Shown here one piece after another: positions 49,351-63,875 of a stretch of 64,000 nt of DNA. Source of the stretch: Oxalobacteraceae bacterium OTU3CAMAD1 (GTDB lineage: Bacteria > Pseudomonadota > Gammaproteobacteria > Burkholderiales > Burkholderiaceae_D); the NCBI GenBank assembly GCA_024123915.1, contig CP099650.1:5332001-5396000 (forward strand). The letters run 5' to 3'. The translations under genes were made by a program, and so were the position numbers. The first letter of the stretch is position 1. Every line of letters starts with the position of its first letter. The notes under the pieces were generated by a model, which had not been told where the DNA came from, did no database searches, and saw only the letters and a program-made list of their open reading frames with translations.

Positions 49351-51450
49351 ATGACACTGACCAAGACCCCGCTGGCCTTGATGCTGGCCAGCCTCTCCTT
49401 TTCCAACGCCGCGCTGGCGCAAACCGGCGCGGTGCCCGACCAGGCCATGCCGGTCGTGACCGTCAGCGGCGAAGCCGACGGCTACCGCCCGACCACCTCC
49501 ACCACCGGCACCAAGATCGACGCGCCGCTGCGCGACATTCCCCAAACTATCAACGTCGTGCCGCAGGAACTGCTGCGCGATCAAGGCGCGCGCTCGATGC
49601 AGGACGTGCTCAAGGCCGTGCCCGGGATCGGCATGTCGCACGGCGACGGCCAGCGCGACCAGGTCACCATTCGCGGCTTTAGCGCCATCAGCGACCAGTT
49701 TGTCGACGGAATGCGCGACGATGCGCTGTATTTCCGCGATTTGTCGAATGTCGAGCAGATCGAGGTCATCAAGGGGCCGGCTTCGGTGCTGTATGGCCGT
49801 GGCTCGTCAGGCGGCATGATCAACCGCATCACCAAGAAGCCGGGCATCGACCGTAGCGAAGTGAGCCTGCAGGTGGGCCGCTGGGGCCAGAAACGCGGCG
49901 AGTTCGACCTGGCGCGCAATTTGACGGACAACGGCGTCGCCTTCCGCGTGACGGGCGCGGCGGAAGACTCGGACAGCTACCGCGACCAGCAATTCCTCAA
50001 GCGCCAGGCGCTGGCGCCGTCGGTGCAATTCAAGCTCGGCGCCGACACATTGTTGCTGCTGCAGGCGGAATATCTGAAAGACAAGCGCGTGACCGACTTC
50101 GGCATCCCCTCGTATCAGGGGCGCGCGGTCGACGTGCCGGCCGGGACCTACTACGGCGCGGCCAACGCCGAAGACTTCGACTACAGCGAGTCGGAAGTGA
50201 AAGCCTACGGTTTCACCTTGGATCACCGCTTCAATCAGAAACTGTCGATCCGCAACGCCTTCCGCCACTACGATTACTCGCTCGACCGCAACAACACGCT
50301 GGTCGGCTCGGTGAATGAAGCGGCGCGCACCGCCTCCCTCACCCGTGGCAATGTCGCGCGCGACGAGGATGGCTATTCGAACCAGACCGAGCTGACCCAA
50401 CTGGCGGAACTGGCCGGCATGCAGCATCAGATACTTTACGGTGTCGAGTTCGGCAAGCAGAACAAGAACCAGCTGGTGCGCTCGCAACCCAACGTTGCGA
50501 CCGTGTCATTGTTTAATCCGGTAAATCCGGTTGTGCCGTTCACGGCCGCCGGCGCGCCGACGTCGAATAACCTGGGCATCTTCAAAATCGCCAGCGCTTA
50601 TTTGCAGGACATGGTGACGTTGGCGCCTCAATGGAAAGCGCTGGCCGGTATTCGCTACGACCGGTTTGAACAGGAGAATGTCGAAAGGCGCGTAGGCGTT
50701 CCGAGTGTCAGCCGCACCGATCGCAATTGGAGTCCGCGCGCGGGCCTGGTTTATCAGCCGAACGCGGTGCAATCGTATTACGCGTCGTTCAGCCGTTCGT
50801 TCCAGCCGTCGGGTGAAGGATTCGCCTTAACCACCGCGAATGCGCAGATCGCGCCAGAGATAACCAAGAATAAGGAAATCGGTGCCAAATACGACTTATT
50901 CAATGGCCGCGCCTCGGCAGGTGTATCGGTATTCCAGCTGACTCGCACCAATATTAAAACTGCCGATCCGCTGACGCTTCAGCTGTTACCTCTCGGAACG
51001 CAGCGGACTAAAGGCATCGAACTGACGTTCAATGGCGATCTGGGGAATGGCTGGAAAACGTGGGCCGGTTATTCCTATTTGGACGCGGCGATGATCTCTT
51101 CGATCGCACGGGATGACGGCCAGCCCGTTCAAGGGAAACGTCCAACATTAACTCCAAAGCACGCGGCCAATTTATGGGTAAGCAAAGCGCTCGGCGGTAG
51201 TTTCGGCATTGGCGGTGGCGTGAATTATGTCGGCGACCGTTTTGCAAATCCGGGCAATACGGTAACGCTGCCTAGCTACGTTACTGCGGATGCGATGGCC
51301 TATTATCGTCACGCGGGTATCGATTTGACCTTAAACCTGACGAATCTGTTCGATCGCGCCTACATCGTAGCTGGCCACGGCAGCAGCAAGAACTTGAACC
51401 TGCCCGGCGCCCCCCGCTCAGTGCAGCTGACCGCCCGCTACCGCTTCTAA
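49351..51450 (+). CDS. TonB-dependent siderophore receptor
   Basis: 699 residues. A signal peptide (PLALMLASLSFSNAALA) is followed by a siderophore-type plug (DIPQTINVVPQELLRDQGARSMQDVLKAVPGI, VEQIEVIKGPASVLYGRGSSGGMINRITKKP) and a barrel ending in SVQLTARYRF with C-terminal Phe. It resembles catecholate receptors of the Fiu/BfrZ/CirA group, and the Fur box supports iron uptake. From about 50,500 onward the GC content and codon use drop compared with the 5' half, which may mark a recombined barrel segment. Confidence 0.93.
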   Translation: MTLTKTPLALMLASLSFSNAALAQTGAVPDQAMPVVTVSGEADGYRPTTSTTGTKIDAPLRDIPQTINVVPQELLRDQGARSMQDVLKAVPGIGMSHGDGQRDQVTIRGFSAISDQFVDGMRDDALYFRDLSNVEQIEVIKGPASVLYGRGSSGGMINRITKKPGIDRSEVSLQVGRWGQKRGEFDLARNLTDNGVAFRVTGAAEDSDSYRDQQFLKRQALAPSVQFKLGADTLLLLQAEYLKDKRVTDFGIPSYQGRAVDVPAGTYYGAANAEDFDYSESEVKAYGFTLDHRFNQKLSIRNAFRHYDYSLDRNNTLVGSVNEAARTASLTRGNVARDEDGYSNQTELTQLAELAGMQHQILYGVEFGKQNKNQLVRSQPNVATVSLFNPVNPVVPFTAAGAPTSNNLGIFKIASAYLQDMVTLAPQWKALAGIRYDRFEQENVERRVGVPSVSRTDRNWSPRAGLVYQPNAVQSYYASFSRSFQPSGEGFALTTANAQIAPEITKNKEIGAKYDLFNGRASAGVSVFQLTRTNIKTADPLTLQLLPLGTQRTKGIELTFNGDLGNGWKTWAGYSYLDAAMISSIARDDGQPVQGKRPTLTPKHAANLWVSKALGGSFGIGGGVNYVGDRFANPGNTVTLPSYVTADAMAYYRHAGIDLTLNLTNLFDRAYIVAGHGSSKNLNLPGAPRSVQLTARYRF

Positions 51451-51610
51451 GGCAAGACGTGCCAGAAATTGGTGTAATGAAGCTAATTTTTGGCACTGAC
51501 AAACTTCTTCCAGAACGCGTAGAGGTACTGAACCTTTCTGCCCGGAAGGCTGTCTAACCCATACGTCGGCTTCGGCAGCGAAAATTCGTACCCTAGAAAA
51601 CGACAACCGC

Positions 51611-51841
51611 ATGGCAACGTGTACATTGGCACTTGAATTGATTGCTGAAGAGACTTTGGCGCGAATTAGTGTGCGTGAGGTTGATTTGGCCGTAATCAAA
51701 TCAAGTTATGCAACTAAAGAGGACGTCGCCAGCTTGAGAGAAGAGATCGCAAAGTCGAAGGCGACTTTACGCAAATGGTTTATAGGAATCACAGTGACAA
51801 TTTCGAGCTCAGCCTTCGCTGCAGCCAAATTTATTAACTAG
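51611..51841 (+). CDS. Small DUF1640-like tail-anchored protein, copy A
   Basis: 76 residues. A short helical N-terminus, then EVDLAVIKSSYATKEDVASLREE, and a C-terminal hydrophobic segment LRKWFIGITVTISSSAFAAAKF. It is clearly related to the next gene (EVDLAVVKSNYATKEDLAKME, LLKWFIGTAVAISGIAFAAARF). Low GC (about 48% in the first line) sets both apart from neighbours. The N-terminal 20 residues differ and the ribosome site is weak, so the 5' end could be degraded. Confidence 0.6.
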   Translation: MATCTLALELIAEETLARISVREVDLAVIKSSYATKEDVASLREEIAKSKATLRKWFIGITVTISSSAFAAAKFIN

Positions 51842-51862
51842 TCGGCGATCGAAAGATTCACC

Positions 51863-52072
51863 ATGGAAGACCGCAGATCATCACTTGAATCAATAAACCA
51901 AAATATCTTGGATCGTCTGTCTGCGTTGGAGGTTGATTTAGCCGTGGTGAAATCAAACTACGCAACGAAAGAGGATCTTGCAAAGATGGAGGGCACGCTG
52001 CTGAAATGGTTTATCGGAACAGCGGTTGCCATTTCAGGCATAGCATTCGCGGCAGCGAGATTTATTCACTAA
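51863..52072 (+). CDS. Small DUF1640-like tail-anchored protein, copy B
   Basis: 69 residues from ATG 51863. Predicted coiled helix (NQNILDRLSALEVDLAVVKSNYATKEDLAKMEG) followed by a tail-anchor helix. A tandem relative of the gene 21 bases upstream and a shorter cousin of the protein at 37977. Function unknown. Confidence 0.7.
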   Translation: MEDRRSSLESINQNILDRLSALEVDLAVVKSNYATKEDLAKMEGTLLKWFIGTAVAISGIAFAAARFIH

Positions 52073-52111
52073 CTGCGGCGACCCGCTGAAATAACGATAT
52101 AAGAAATGTTT

Positions 52112-52188
52112 TGGCCTGCCCAGCAGGAATCGAACCTGCGACCCTTAGCTTAGAAGGCTAATGCTCTATCCAACTGAGCTATGGGCAG
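52112..52188 (-). tRNA. tRNA-Arg(TCT)
   Basis: 77 nt on the minus strand. Acceptor CTGCCCA pairs with TGGGCAG, discriminator G, encoded CCA. The anticodon loop CTTCTAA gives TCT (reads AGA). The T-loop is GGTTCGAATCC. Confidence 0.96.
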
Positions 52189-52220
52189 TCACGACAGCGA
52201 GAATTCGCCGCAGAAATGAA

Positions 52221-52247
52221 AAACGGGTTGTCTATGACAACCCGTTT
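52221..52247 (-). terminator. Hairpin terminator between tRNA-Pro and tRNA-Arg
   Basis: AAACGGGTTG pairs perfectly with CAACCCGTTT across a 7-base loop. On the minus strand it follows tRNA-Pro and is followed by a T-rich run, so it should end that transcript. A separate promoter for tRNA-Arg in the 32 bases after it is not obvious. Confidence 0.75.
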
Positions 52248-52255
52248 AGTGTTTT

Positions 52256-52332
52256 TGGTCGGAGTACAAGGATTCGAACCTTGGACCCCCTGGTCCCAAA
52301 CCAGGTGCGCTACCGGGCTGCGCTACACTCCG
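52256..52332 (-). tRNA. tRNA-Pro(TGG)
   Basis: 77 nt on the minus strand. Acceptor CGGAGTG pairs with TACTCCG, discriminator A, encoded CCA. The anticodon loop TTTGGGA gives TGG (reads CCA/CCN). The T-loop is GGTTCGAATCC. Confidence 0.96.
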
Positions 52333-52414
52333 AAGACAGTATTCTAACGCTTGGCGCCCTCGCCGTCAATGCAAGGGCCAGCTTAATCGTTCATTGCTGA
52401 ACTCAGTTGTCACC

Positions 52415-53767
52415 CTAAGCCGCCAGTTGGGCTTCCACTTTGTCGGCGATGCGCTGGGCCATCGAATCGGCGTCCTTGGCGTTACGTGCTTCGACCATCA
52501 CGCGGATCAAAGGTTCCGTACCCGAGGCGCGGATCAGCACGCGGCCGCTGCCTTCCAGTTCGCGCTCGACCTTTTCCTTTTCGGCCACCATGGCGGCGTT
52601 CTTGGTCCAGTCGAAACCGGGCGCGACGCGCACGTTAACCAGGGTCTGCGGGAACAGCACCAGCTCCGCAGTGCACTCCTCCAGCGATTTGCCGGCGCGT
52701 TTGAGTGCCGACAGCACTTGCAACGCCGAGATGATGCCGTCGCCGGTGGTGTGTTTGTCCAGGCACAGCAGGTGGCCCGAGCCTTCGCCGCCCAGCAGCC
52801 AGCCCTTGTCCTGCATCACTTCCAGCACGTAGCGGTCGCCGACCTTGGCACGGGCGAAACCGACGCCCTTCTCTTTCAACGCGACCTCGACCGCCATATT
52901 GGTCATCAGGGTGCCGACGGCGCCCGCCACCGGGCCGGTGGCCATGCGGTCCATGACCATCAGGTACAGCAGCTCGTCACCGTTGTAGAGGCGGCCATTG
53001 GCGTCGCACATGATCAGGCGGTCGGCGTCGCCGTCCAGGGCGATGCCGAGATCGGCGCCATGCGCGCGCACCGCAGCCGCCATCGCTTCCGGCGCGGTGG
53101 CGCCATGGCCGAGGTTGATGTTGAAGCCGTCCGGCTTGTTGCCGATGGCAATGACTTCCGCGCCAAGCTCGTGGAATACGTGCGGGGCGATGTTATAGGC
53201 GGCGCCGTGCGCGCAGTCGACCACCAGCTTCATGCCGCGCAGGTCCAGCTCGTTCGGGAAGGTGCTCTTGCAGAATTCGATATAGCGGCCCTGGGCGTCG
53301 TCCAGGCGCTTGGCACGACCCAGTTTTTCCGACGGCACGCACACCATCGGCAGGTCCAGCGCCGCTTCGATATCGAGTTCGACCGAATCGGGTAACTTGG
53401 TGCCCTGGTCGGAGAAGAATTTGATGCCGTTGTCCTGGAACGGGTTGTGCGACGCCGAGATGACCACGCCGGCCGACAGGCGCAGCGCGCGCGTCAGGTA
53501 GGCGATCGCCGGGGTCGGCATCGGGCCGGCCAGCATGACGTCGACGCCGGCCGCCGAAAAGCCGGCCTCGAGCGCAGCTTCAAGCATGTAGCCGGAGATG
53601 CGCGTGTCCTTGCCGATCAGGACCGTCGGTCGCTTGCCGCCGGTGCGCGGAACGCCCGCCAACACCTTGCCGGCTGCGTAGCCGAGTCGCATAACGAAGT
53701 CAGGCGTGATTGGCGATTCGCCGACCAGACCGCGGATACCATCGGTGCCAAAATATTTACGTGCCAT
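52415..53767 (-). CDS. glmM: Phosphoglucosamine mutase
   Basis: 450 residues. Begins [13 protein letters not shown]. The phospho-serine loop is [19 protein letters not shown], the metal loop DGDADR and the phosphate-binding loop [14 protein letters not shown]. It converts glucosamine-6-phosphate to the 1-phosphate for peptidoglycan and LPS precursors. It follows folP by 52 bases on the same strand, the conserved ftsH-folP-glmM order. Confidence 0.98.
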   Translation of the reverse strand: MARKYFGTDGIRGLVGESPITPDFVMRLGYAAGKVLAGVPRTGGKRPTVLIGKDTRISGYMLEAALEAGFSAAGVDVMLAGPMPTPAIAYLTRALRLSAGVVISASHNPFQDNGIKFFSDQGTKLPDSVELDIEAALDLPMVCVPSEKLGRAKRLDDAQGRYIEFCKSTFPNELDLRGMKLVVDCAHGAAYNIAPHVFHELGAEVIAIGNKPDGFNINLGHGATAPEAMAAAVRAHGADLGIALDGDADRLIMCDANGRLYNGDELLYLMVMDRMATGPVAGAVGTLMTNMAVEVALKEKGVGFARAKVGDRYVLEVMQDKGWLLGGEGSGHLLCLDKHTTGDGIISALQVLSALKRAGKSLEECTAELVLFPQTLVNVRVAPGFDWTKNAAMVAEKEKVERELEGSGRVLIRASGTEPLIRVMVEARNAKDADSMAQRIADKVEAQLAA

Positions 53768-53819
53768 GTTGTGTGCTCTTTATCGTCGGTGTCGTTATTG
53801 TGTGATGTCGTTATTGGTT

Positions 53820-54659
53820 TTAATGTGCCGCCTGCCATACCTTGAGGGCGTCGACCGTTTCGGCGACGTCGTGCACGCGGACGATCACCGCCCCGTGCGC
53901 CACCGCCGCCAGCGCGCCGCCGACGCTGCCGGCCATGCGCTGCTCGACCGGTTTGCCCGTCACCGCGCCGACCATCGATTTACGCGACAAGCCGGCCAGC
54001 AACGGCATATCCAGTTCCTCAATCAACCGCCTTGTGGCTCTGAGTAAGGCGTAATTATGCTCCACCGTCTTCCCAAAGCCAAAGCCGGGATCGATACACA
54101 ATCGACGGGGATCAATTCCCGATGCGATCATGGCATCGATCCGTTCCCGCAAGAAAGCAATCACCTCGGCCACCACGTCGGTGTACGACGGCGCCAGCTG
54201 CATGTGTTGCGGATCGGATTGCATGTGCATGATACACAGCGCGCAGTCGCTGTCGCGCACCGCCTCCAGCGCGCCCGGCGCGCGGAAGCCGTTGATGTCG
54301 TTGATCATGTCGACGCCGGCGATGATGGCTTCGCGCATCACCTGCGGCTTGTAGGTGTCCACCGAGATCGCCGGCCCCTGGTCGCGCAGCGCGTACAGCA
54401 CCGGCATCACGCGGCGCAACTCGTCTTCCAGCGGCAGCGGCGGCGCGCCGGGGCGGCTCGATTCGCCGCCGACGTCGATGATGTCCACGCCGTCGAGGAT
54501 CATTTGCTCGGCGTGCGAAATGGCGAATTCCAGCGACTGGTAATGGCCGCCGTCGGAAAACGAATCGGGGGTGACGTTGAGGATGCCCATTACGCGGGCG
54601 CGCGCGGACTCACCTTGCAGGGGGTAATTGAATCGGCCGAACTGTAGTGTGGATCGCAT
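53820..54659 (-). CDS. folP: Dihydropteroate synthase
   Basis: 279 residues. Signature motifs are GILNVTPDSFSDGG, DVGGESSRPGAPPLP and DPGFGFGKTVEHN, with NDINGF in the pterin pocket. It joins 6-hydroxymethyl-dihydropterin pyrophosphate to p-aminobenzoate and is the sulfonamide target. It is preceded by a terminator (54685-54710) after ftsH, so it may have its own promoter in the 5' flank while still receiving some read-through. Confidence 0.98.
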   Translation of the reverse strand: MRSTLQFGRFNYPLQGESARARVMGILNVTPDSFSDGGHYQSLEFAISHAEQMILDGVDIIDVGGESSRPGAPPLPLEDELRRVMPVLYALRDQGPAISVDTYKPQVMREAIIAGVDMINDINGFRAPGALEAVRDSDCALCIMHMQSDPQHMQLAPSYTDVVAEVIAFLRERIDAMIASGIDPRRLCIDPGFGFGKTVEHNYALLRATRRLIEELDMPLLAGLSRKSMVGAVTGKPVEQRMAGSVGGALAAVAHGAVIVRVHDVAETVDALKVWQAAH

Positions 54660-54684
54660 GAAGAAAACGGGTGGGGGAATGAAA

Positions 54685-54710
54685 AAGGGCGAGGATTTCT
54701 CCTCACCCTT
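54685..54710 (-). terminator. Terminator after ftsH
   Basis: AAGGGCGAGGA pairs with TCCTCACCCTT (one mismatch) across a TTTC loop. On the minus strand it is followed by five T, downstream of the ftsH stop at 54742. Confidence 0.85.
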
Positions 54711-54741
54711 GTCTCTGCTAGCGGACCGTGCGGCCCACTGC

Positions 54742-56625
<1,884 letters not shown>

Positions 56626-56836
56626 GAAAACTCCTTGGATGCGGGGCGCATCTTTTAACCTAGGGCTAGAAACCCGATTTTACTCGTAATAAGCAGGCGG
56701 TGCCAGAAGCCCACCCGTGCGCAGGGGTGTAAACCCAGCAGAAAGGCACATTATTTGATCAAAATATGGTGCGGATCAAGACAAAAGTACGCTTCCTTGC
56801 TGCATGTGCGGCCCGTACGGTAAAAAACAAGAGCGA

Positions 56837-57529
56837 TCAAGGACGGAATTGGTCGGATTCTAACGGCTGAGCCGATGCCATGCCGTCGGTGGGGTTTTTC
56901 AAACCACGGCCGAGCAGGAAAATCTCGGACGATTTGTCGCGGCTGGCTTTCGGTTTTTTCTGCACCACCGTTTTAAACTCTTGGCGAAACTTCAACACTA
57001 TATCGTTAAAACCCATGTCTTTAAAACATTTGACCAGCAAGGAACCGCTAGGTTTCAAATGCGCCTGCGAGAATTCTATTGCCAGATCGATCAGATGCTC
57101 CATGCGCGCGGCGTCCGCGCTGGCGATGCCGGACAGGTTGGGCGCCATATCTGATAACACAACGTCAACTTTCCGGCCCTTCACGAGATCTTCCAGTTGC
57201 TGCAACACCTCCGGCTCGCGGAAATCGCCCTGGATGAAATGGAAGTCGGCGATCGGCTCCATCGGCAGCATGTCGAGGCCGATCAGCGTGCCGTTAATGC
57301 CGCCGCCATCCTTGCCGGCCAGCTTGCGGCGCACGTATTGGCCCCAGCTGCCGGGAGTGCAGCCGAGGTCGACGATGACCTGGTCGGGCTTGATCAGGTG
57401 CTCGTCCTCGTCGATCTCCTTGAGCTTGAAAGCGGCGCGGGCGCGGTAGCCCTCTTTTTGCGCTAATTTCACGTAAGGGTCGTTAATGTGGTCGTGCAAC
57501 CAGTTTTTGTTTAATTTCTTCTTCTTCAT
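56837..57529 (-). CDS. rlmE: 23S rRNA 2'-O-ribose methyltransferase RlmE
   Basis: 230 residues. The SAM site is [14 protein letters not shown]; the catalytic K-D-K-E tetrad is visible in [15 protein letters not shown] and LVKCF. It methylates U2552 of 23S rRNA. It lies upstream of ftsH as in many bacteria (rrmJ-ftsH) and is divergent from yhbY with only 43 bases between starts, so the two promoters overlap. Confidence 0.97.
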   Translation of the reverse strand: MKKKKLNKNWLHDHINDPYVKLAQKEGYRARAAFKLKEIDEDEHLIKPDQVIVDLGCTPGSWGQYVRRKLAGKDGGGINGTLIGLDMLPMEPIADFHFIQGDFREPEVLQQLEDLVKGRKVDVVLSDMAPNLSGIASADAARMEHLIDLAIEFSQAHLKPSGSLLVKCFKDMGFNDIVLKFRQEFKTVVQKKPKASRDKSSEIFLLGRGLKNPTDGMASAQPLESDQFRP

Positions 57530-57572
57530 TCGCGTAGAATACTGCCTTTAAGGGAACCACTAAAAATATATT

Positions 57573-58043
57573 ATGCAAAAACTTACACCCGTTGAGCGCA
57601 GCGCCCTGCGCGCCGAAGCTCACGCGCTGAAGCCCATCGTTCTGATCGGCGAAGCGGGATTGACCGCCAACGTCCTCAAGGAAATCGCCCTGGGCCTGGA
57701 TTCGCACGGCCTGATCAAGGTTCGCGTGTTCGGCGACGACCGCGAAGCCCGCGCCGCCATGTACGACACCATCTGCGAGCAACTGGACGCCGCCCCGGTG
57801 CAACACCTCGGCAAGCTGCTGGTCCTGTACCGCCCGAAAGTGGAAACCACGAAGGAACGTTCGACGTCCGGCAAGGGCTTGCGCGAAGTGACCATCGTCA
57901 AGCCTAGCCCGAGCGGCACCAAACGTCCGTCCGTGACCAAGGTGCTGTTGAAAGGGAATGAACGCGTGACCCAGGGCGGCAACATCAAGCGCGCCAAGCC
58001 ACAGCAGAAATCCTCGAAGAAGAGCGCTCTGGGTTCGAAATAA
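57573..58043 (+). CDS. yhbY: YhbY/CRS1-type RNA-binding protein
   Basis: 156 residues. The N-terminal 95 form the CRM domain (LRAEAHALKPIVLIGEAGLTANVLKEIALGLDSHGLIKVRVFGDDREARA). The C-terminal 60 residues are basic and Ser/Lys/Pro-rich (VTIVKPSPSGTKRPS, KSSKKSALGSK), longer than the E. coli protein (97 residues). It binds pre-50S rRNA and is involved in ribosome assembly. Divergent from rlmE, also an rRNA-maturation gene. Confidence 0.95.
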   Translation: MQKLTPVERSALRAEAHALKPIVLIGEAGLTANVLKEIALGLDSHGLIKVRVFGDDREARAAMYDTICEQLDAAPVQHLGKLLVLYRPKVETTKERSTSGKGLREVTIVKPSPSGTKRPSVTKVLLKGNERVTQGGNIKRAKPQQKSSKKSALGSK

Positions 58044-58084
58044 CGGCGCTAGCGGCACCGTTGAACCCCGCACCCCGTTGGCCC

Positions 58085-58112
58085 GGGGTCTGACCCCAAG
58101 GGGTCAGACCCC
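58085..58112. repeat. Double palindrome GGGGTCTGACCCC / GGGGTCAGACCCC
   Basis: Two 13-base inverted arms with a 2-base (AA) centre; each arm is itself nearly palindromic (GGGGTC-N-GACCCC). It sits between the convergent yhbY and DUF4149 stops, 41 bases after yhbY, and can form a long hairpin acting as bidirectional terminator or be a dispersed repeat (inferred). Confidence 0.75.
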
Positions 58113-58124
58113 ATCGGTTTGGGG

Positions 58125-58607
58125 TTACTGTTTGATCACCAGCCACGCGGCCAGCAAGCTCTGCACCAAAAACAGCCCGCTGGAAATGCCGTGCAGGATG
58201 CCGAACTCGTTCTTGGCAGCCGACTCCATCACACCGCCCGGCCCCGCTGCGGCACGCAGCGCGCCCATCATCGGCTGCAGGCCGAAGTGCGACACCAACG
58301 TACATCCCAGCATCACCAGGATCACCGCCATCAATGTACGGCGGGATTTGACCTCGGAGTTGCGGGCCGACCCGGCGAAAATCCCGGCTGTCTCCGTGCC
58401 CTTGCTCACCCACACCAGCACCAGCATGATCGCGGCGCAGGCGATCGACAGCCATGCGAGGTTGTTGAAGAGGCTGGCGGCAATCGTGCCGGCCAGCACG
58501 CGGTCGGTCAAGGTGGCGAACAAGGTCGGGGCGGCCAGGTAGCCGATCGCCCACAAACTGCCCGCCCACAAGGTCGCGACCAGCAAACGGATACGCGCAA
58601 GTAGCAT
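58125..58607 (-). CDS. DUF4149 (TMEM205-like) membrane protein
   Basis: 160 residues. Four hydrophobic segments: LLVATLWAGSLWAIGYLAAPTLFA, WLSIACAAIMLVLVWV, LMAVILVMLGCTLVSHFGL and ISSGLFLVQSLLAAWLV. GLQPMM and the FGILHGISSGLF region match the DUF4149 family. Function unknown. Its start codon overlaps the greA stop (TGATG), so it is translationally coupled to greA, a conserved arrangement in betaproteobacteria. Confidence 0.9.
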   Translation of the reverse strand: MLLARIRLLVATLWAGSLWAIGYLAAPTLFATLTDRVLAGTIAASLFNNLAWLSIACAAIMLVLVWVSKGTETAGIFAGSARNSEVKSRRTLMAVILVMLGCTLVSHFGLQPMMGALRAAAGPGGVMESAAKNEFGILHGISSGLFLVQSLLAAWLVIKQ

Positions 58608-59083
58608 CAGATGTAACGCACTTCCAGAATTTCGTATTCGCGCGGGCCCGACGGCGCCTGCACTTCCACCACGTCGCCGGCGGATTTGCCGATCAGCGCG
58701 CGGGCGATCGGCGAGGTCACCGACACTTTGCTCAATTTCAAATCCGCCTCGTCCAGACCGACGATCTGGTAAGTCACTTTCGCGCCCGATTCCAAATCTT
58801 CGAGGTCGACGGTCGACGCGAACACGACGCGGCCTTCGGCGTCCAGGGTGGTCGGATCGATGATTTGCGCTGCGCTCAGCTTACCTTCCAATTCCGCGAT
58901 GCGGCCTTCGACGAACGCCTGGCGTTCCTTCGCGGCATCGTACTCGGCGTTTTCAGACAGGTCGCCATGGGAACGCGCTTCAGCAATCGCGTCGATCACG
59001 ATACGGCGTTCTTTGGTCTTCAACTGGTGCAACTCTTCTTTCAAGAGCTCGGCGCCGTACTTGGTAAGTGGAACTGAAGTCAT
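58607..59083 (-). CDS. greA: Transcription elongation factor GreA
   Basis: 158 residues. An N-terminal coiled coil with the acidic-tip region ([33 protein letters not shown]), then a C-terminal FKBP-like domain ([39 protein letters not shown]). It stimulates RNA polymerase to cleave backtracked transcripts. It lies downstream of carB on the same strand, separated by a terminator-like hairpin (59115-59156), the order typical of Burkholderiales. Confidence 0.98.
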   Translation of the reverse strand: MTSVPLTKYGAELLKEELHQLKTKERRIVIDAIAEARSHGDLSENAEYDAAKERQAFVEGRIAELEGKLSAAQIIDPTTLDAEGRVVFASTVDLEDLESGAKVTYQIVGLDEADLKLSKVSVTSPIARALIGKSAGDVVEVQAPSGPREYEILEVRYI

Positions 59084-59114
59084 GTTGTTTATTTACTCTG
59101 GTTTTACAATGGAA

Positions 59115-59156
59115 AACCACAGAGGCCACGCCAACTGCAGCGCGAGCTCTGTGGTT
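59115..59156 (-). terminator. Terminator-like hairpin between carB and greA
   Basis: AACCACAGAG pairs perfectly with CTCTGTGGTT (59147-59156) with a 22-base loop. On the minus strand it follows the carB stop by 18 bases and is followed by TTTT. Confidence 0.75.
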
Positions 59157-59174
59157 CAAAAGTACTGCTAAGCC

Positions 59175-62405
<3,231 letters not shown>

Positions 62406-62406
62406 C

Positions 62407-63570
62407 TTATTTTTTCTCCGTTGCTTCCATCATGCCGATGAAGCGGTCAAACAGGTAAGCGACGTCAGTCGGGCCGGGCGAAGCTTCAGGGTGGCCCTGG
62501 AAGCAGAACGCCGGTTTGTCGGTGCGGGCGAAGCCCTGCAGCGAGCCGTCGAACAACGAGCTATGGGTTACGCGGGTGTTGGCTGGCAGGGTCGCGGCGT
62601 CCACGGCGAAACCGTGGTTCTGCGAAGTGATCATCACCTTCTTGCTGTCCAGGTCCTGCACCGGGTGGTTGGCGCCGTGGTGGCCGAACTTCATCTTCAG
62701 CGTTTTCGCGCCGGAGGCCAGTGCCATGATCTGGTGGCCGAGGCAGATGCCGAACACCGGGATGCCCTTGTCGATCAATTCCCTGGTGGCCTGGATCGCG
62801 TAATCGCATGGCTCAGGATCGCCAGGACCGTTCGACAGGAACACGCCGTCCGGGTTGAGCGCCAGCGCGTCGGCGGCGGTGGCCTGCGCCGGCAGCACGG
62901 TCACTTTGCAGCCGCGTTGCACCAGCATGCGCAGGATGTTGCGCTTGACGCCGTAGTCGTAGGCGACCACGTGGAATTTAGGCTCCGCGAGTTTGCCGTA
63001 GCCCTCGCCCAGCTTCCATTCCGCTTCGGTGAACTCGTAGGCGGTCTTGGTCGAAACGACTTTCGCCAGGTCCATGCCGGCCAGGCCCGGGAAGGAACGG
63101 GCCAGTTCCAGCGCTTGCGCGGTGGACGGCTCGTTGCCCTGGGTGCCGACCAGGATGGCGCCGGATTGGGCGCCCTTTTCGCGCAGGATGCGGGTCAGTT
63201 TGCGGGTGTCGATACCGGCGATGGCGACGATGTTCTCGGCCTTCAGGTAATCGGCCAGCGACTGGGTGGAGCGGAAGTTCGACGCCATCAGCGGCAGATC
63301 ACGGATGATTAGACCTGCTGCGTGGACTTTCGAGGACTCGACGTCTTCTGGATTGACGCCGGTGTTGCCGATGTGTGGATACGTCAGCGTGACGATCTGG
63401 CGGCAATAGCTGGGATCGGTCAGGATTTCCTGATAGCCGGTCATGGAGGTATTGAAAACGACTTCGCCGGTGGTATGGCCGGCGGCGCCGATTGAAAAAC
63501 CTTTAAAAATGGTTCCGTCGGCGAGGGCCAGTATGGCTGGAACGGCGGGGCCAGAAAAAAATGGCGGCAA
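62407..63570 (-). CDS. carA: Carbamoyl-phosphate synthase small subunit
   Basis: 387 residues. The start is TTG 63570, chosen because AGGAG stands seven bases upstream. The N-terminal CPSase domain ([36 protein letters not shown]) precedes the class I glutamine amidotransferase domain, with the catalytic Cys in [12 protein letters not shown] and His/Glu in [10 protein letters not shown]. It supplies ammonia from glutamine to CarB. Promoter at 63719-63747. Confidence 0.98.
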   Translation of the reverse strand: MPPFFSGPAVPAILALADGTIFKGFSIGAAGHTTGEVVFNTSMTGYQEILTDPSYCRQIVTLTYPHIGNTGVNPEDVESSKVHAAGLIIRDLPLMASNFRSTQSLADYLKAENIVAIAGIDTRKLTRILREKGAQSGAILVGTQGNEPSTAQALELARSFPGLAGMDLAKVVSTKTAYEFTEAEWKLGEGYGKLAEPKFHVVAYDYGVKRNILRMLVQRGCKVTVLPAQATAADALALNPDGVFLSNGPGDPEPCDYAIQATRELIDKGIPVFGICLGHQIMALASGAKTLKMKFGHHGANHPVQDLDSKKVMITSQNHGFAVDAATLPANTRVTHSSLFDGSLQGFARTDKPAFCFQGHPEASPGPTDVAYLFDRFIGMMEATEKK

Positions 63571-63718
63571 GGGTAACTCCTGATAAAGTTACCGTAGCTG
63601 CGCCACGTCAGACGACCGTCGTGTACCCAAGGCCGTCGCAGGCCGGGGTGGAAGGTCAGATTGAATATGGAGTGAGTGGTGGTCGGCTACGGTAGGGTGA
63701 GATTGGCTAAACCTTTGA

Positions 63719-63747
63719 ATTATAACCAAATCCACCCTGCTTGGCAA
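63719..63747 (-). promoter_or_regulatory. carAB promoter
   Basis: Read on the minus strand: TTGCCA (63742-63747), a 17-base spacer and a perfect TATAAT (63719-63724). It would give a 5' leader of about 140 bases before carA; no attenuator hairpin is obvious there. Confidence 0.75.
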
Positions 63748-63776
63748 TGGAGGGGCAGCGAAACAGCGGCAAAAAA

Positions 63777-63799
63777 AAATCGCCCGTTGCGGGCGATTT
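63777..63799 (-). terminator. Terminator of the GlcG-like gene
   Basis: AAATCGCCCG pairs perfectly with CGGGCGATTT across a TTG loop and, on the minus strand, continues into a run of nine T. It ends the transcript of the partial gene at 63876, just upstream of the carAB promoter. Confidence 0.93.
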
Positions 63800-63832
63800 A
63801 CCTCTATTGCCAGATCGGCATGCGATGTTTCC

Positions 63833-63866
63833 GTAGGGCGGATTACGCTGCGCTAATCCGCCCTAC
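63833..63866. repeat. Single REP palindrome
   Basis: GTAGGGCGGATTA (63833-63845) and TAATCCGCCCTAC (63854-63866) are perfect arms around CGCTGCGC. Same family as the elements at 143 and 39652. It lies between a gene stop and its terminator. Confidence 0.9.
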
Positions 63867-63875
63867 AGGTTCGCA

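Noticed and set aside
56755..56779. TTGATC ... GATCAA repeat read as an FNR box upstream of ftsH
   Set aside because: The 13-base spacer between arms is far from the 4-base spacing of FNR sites.
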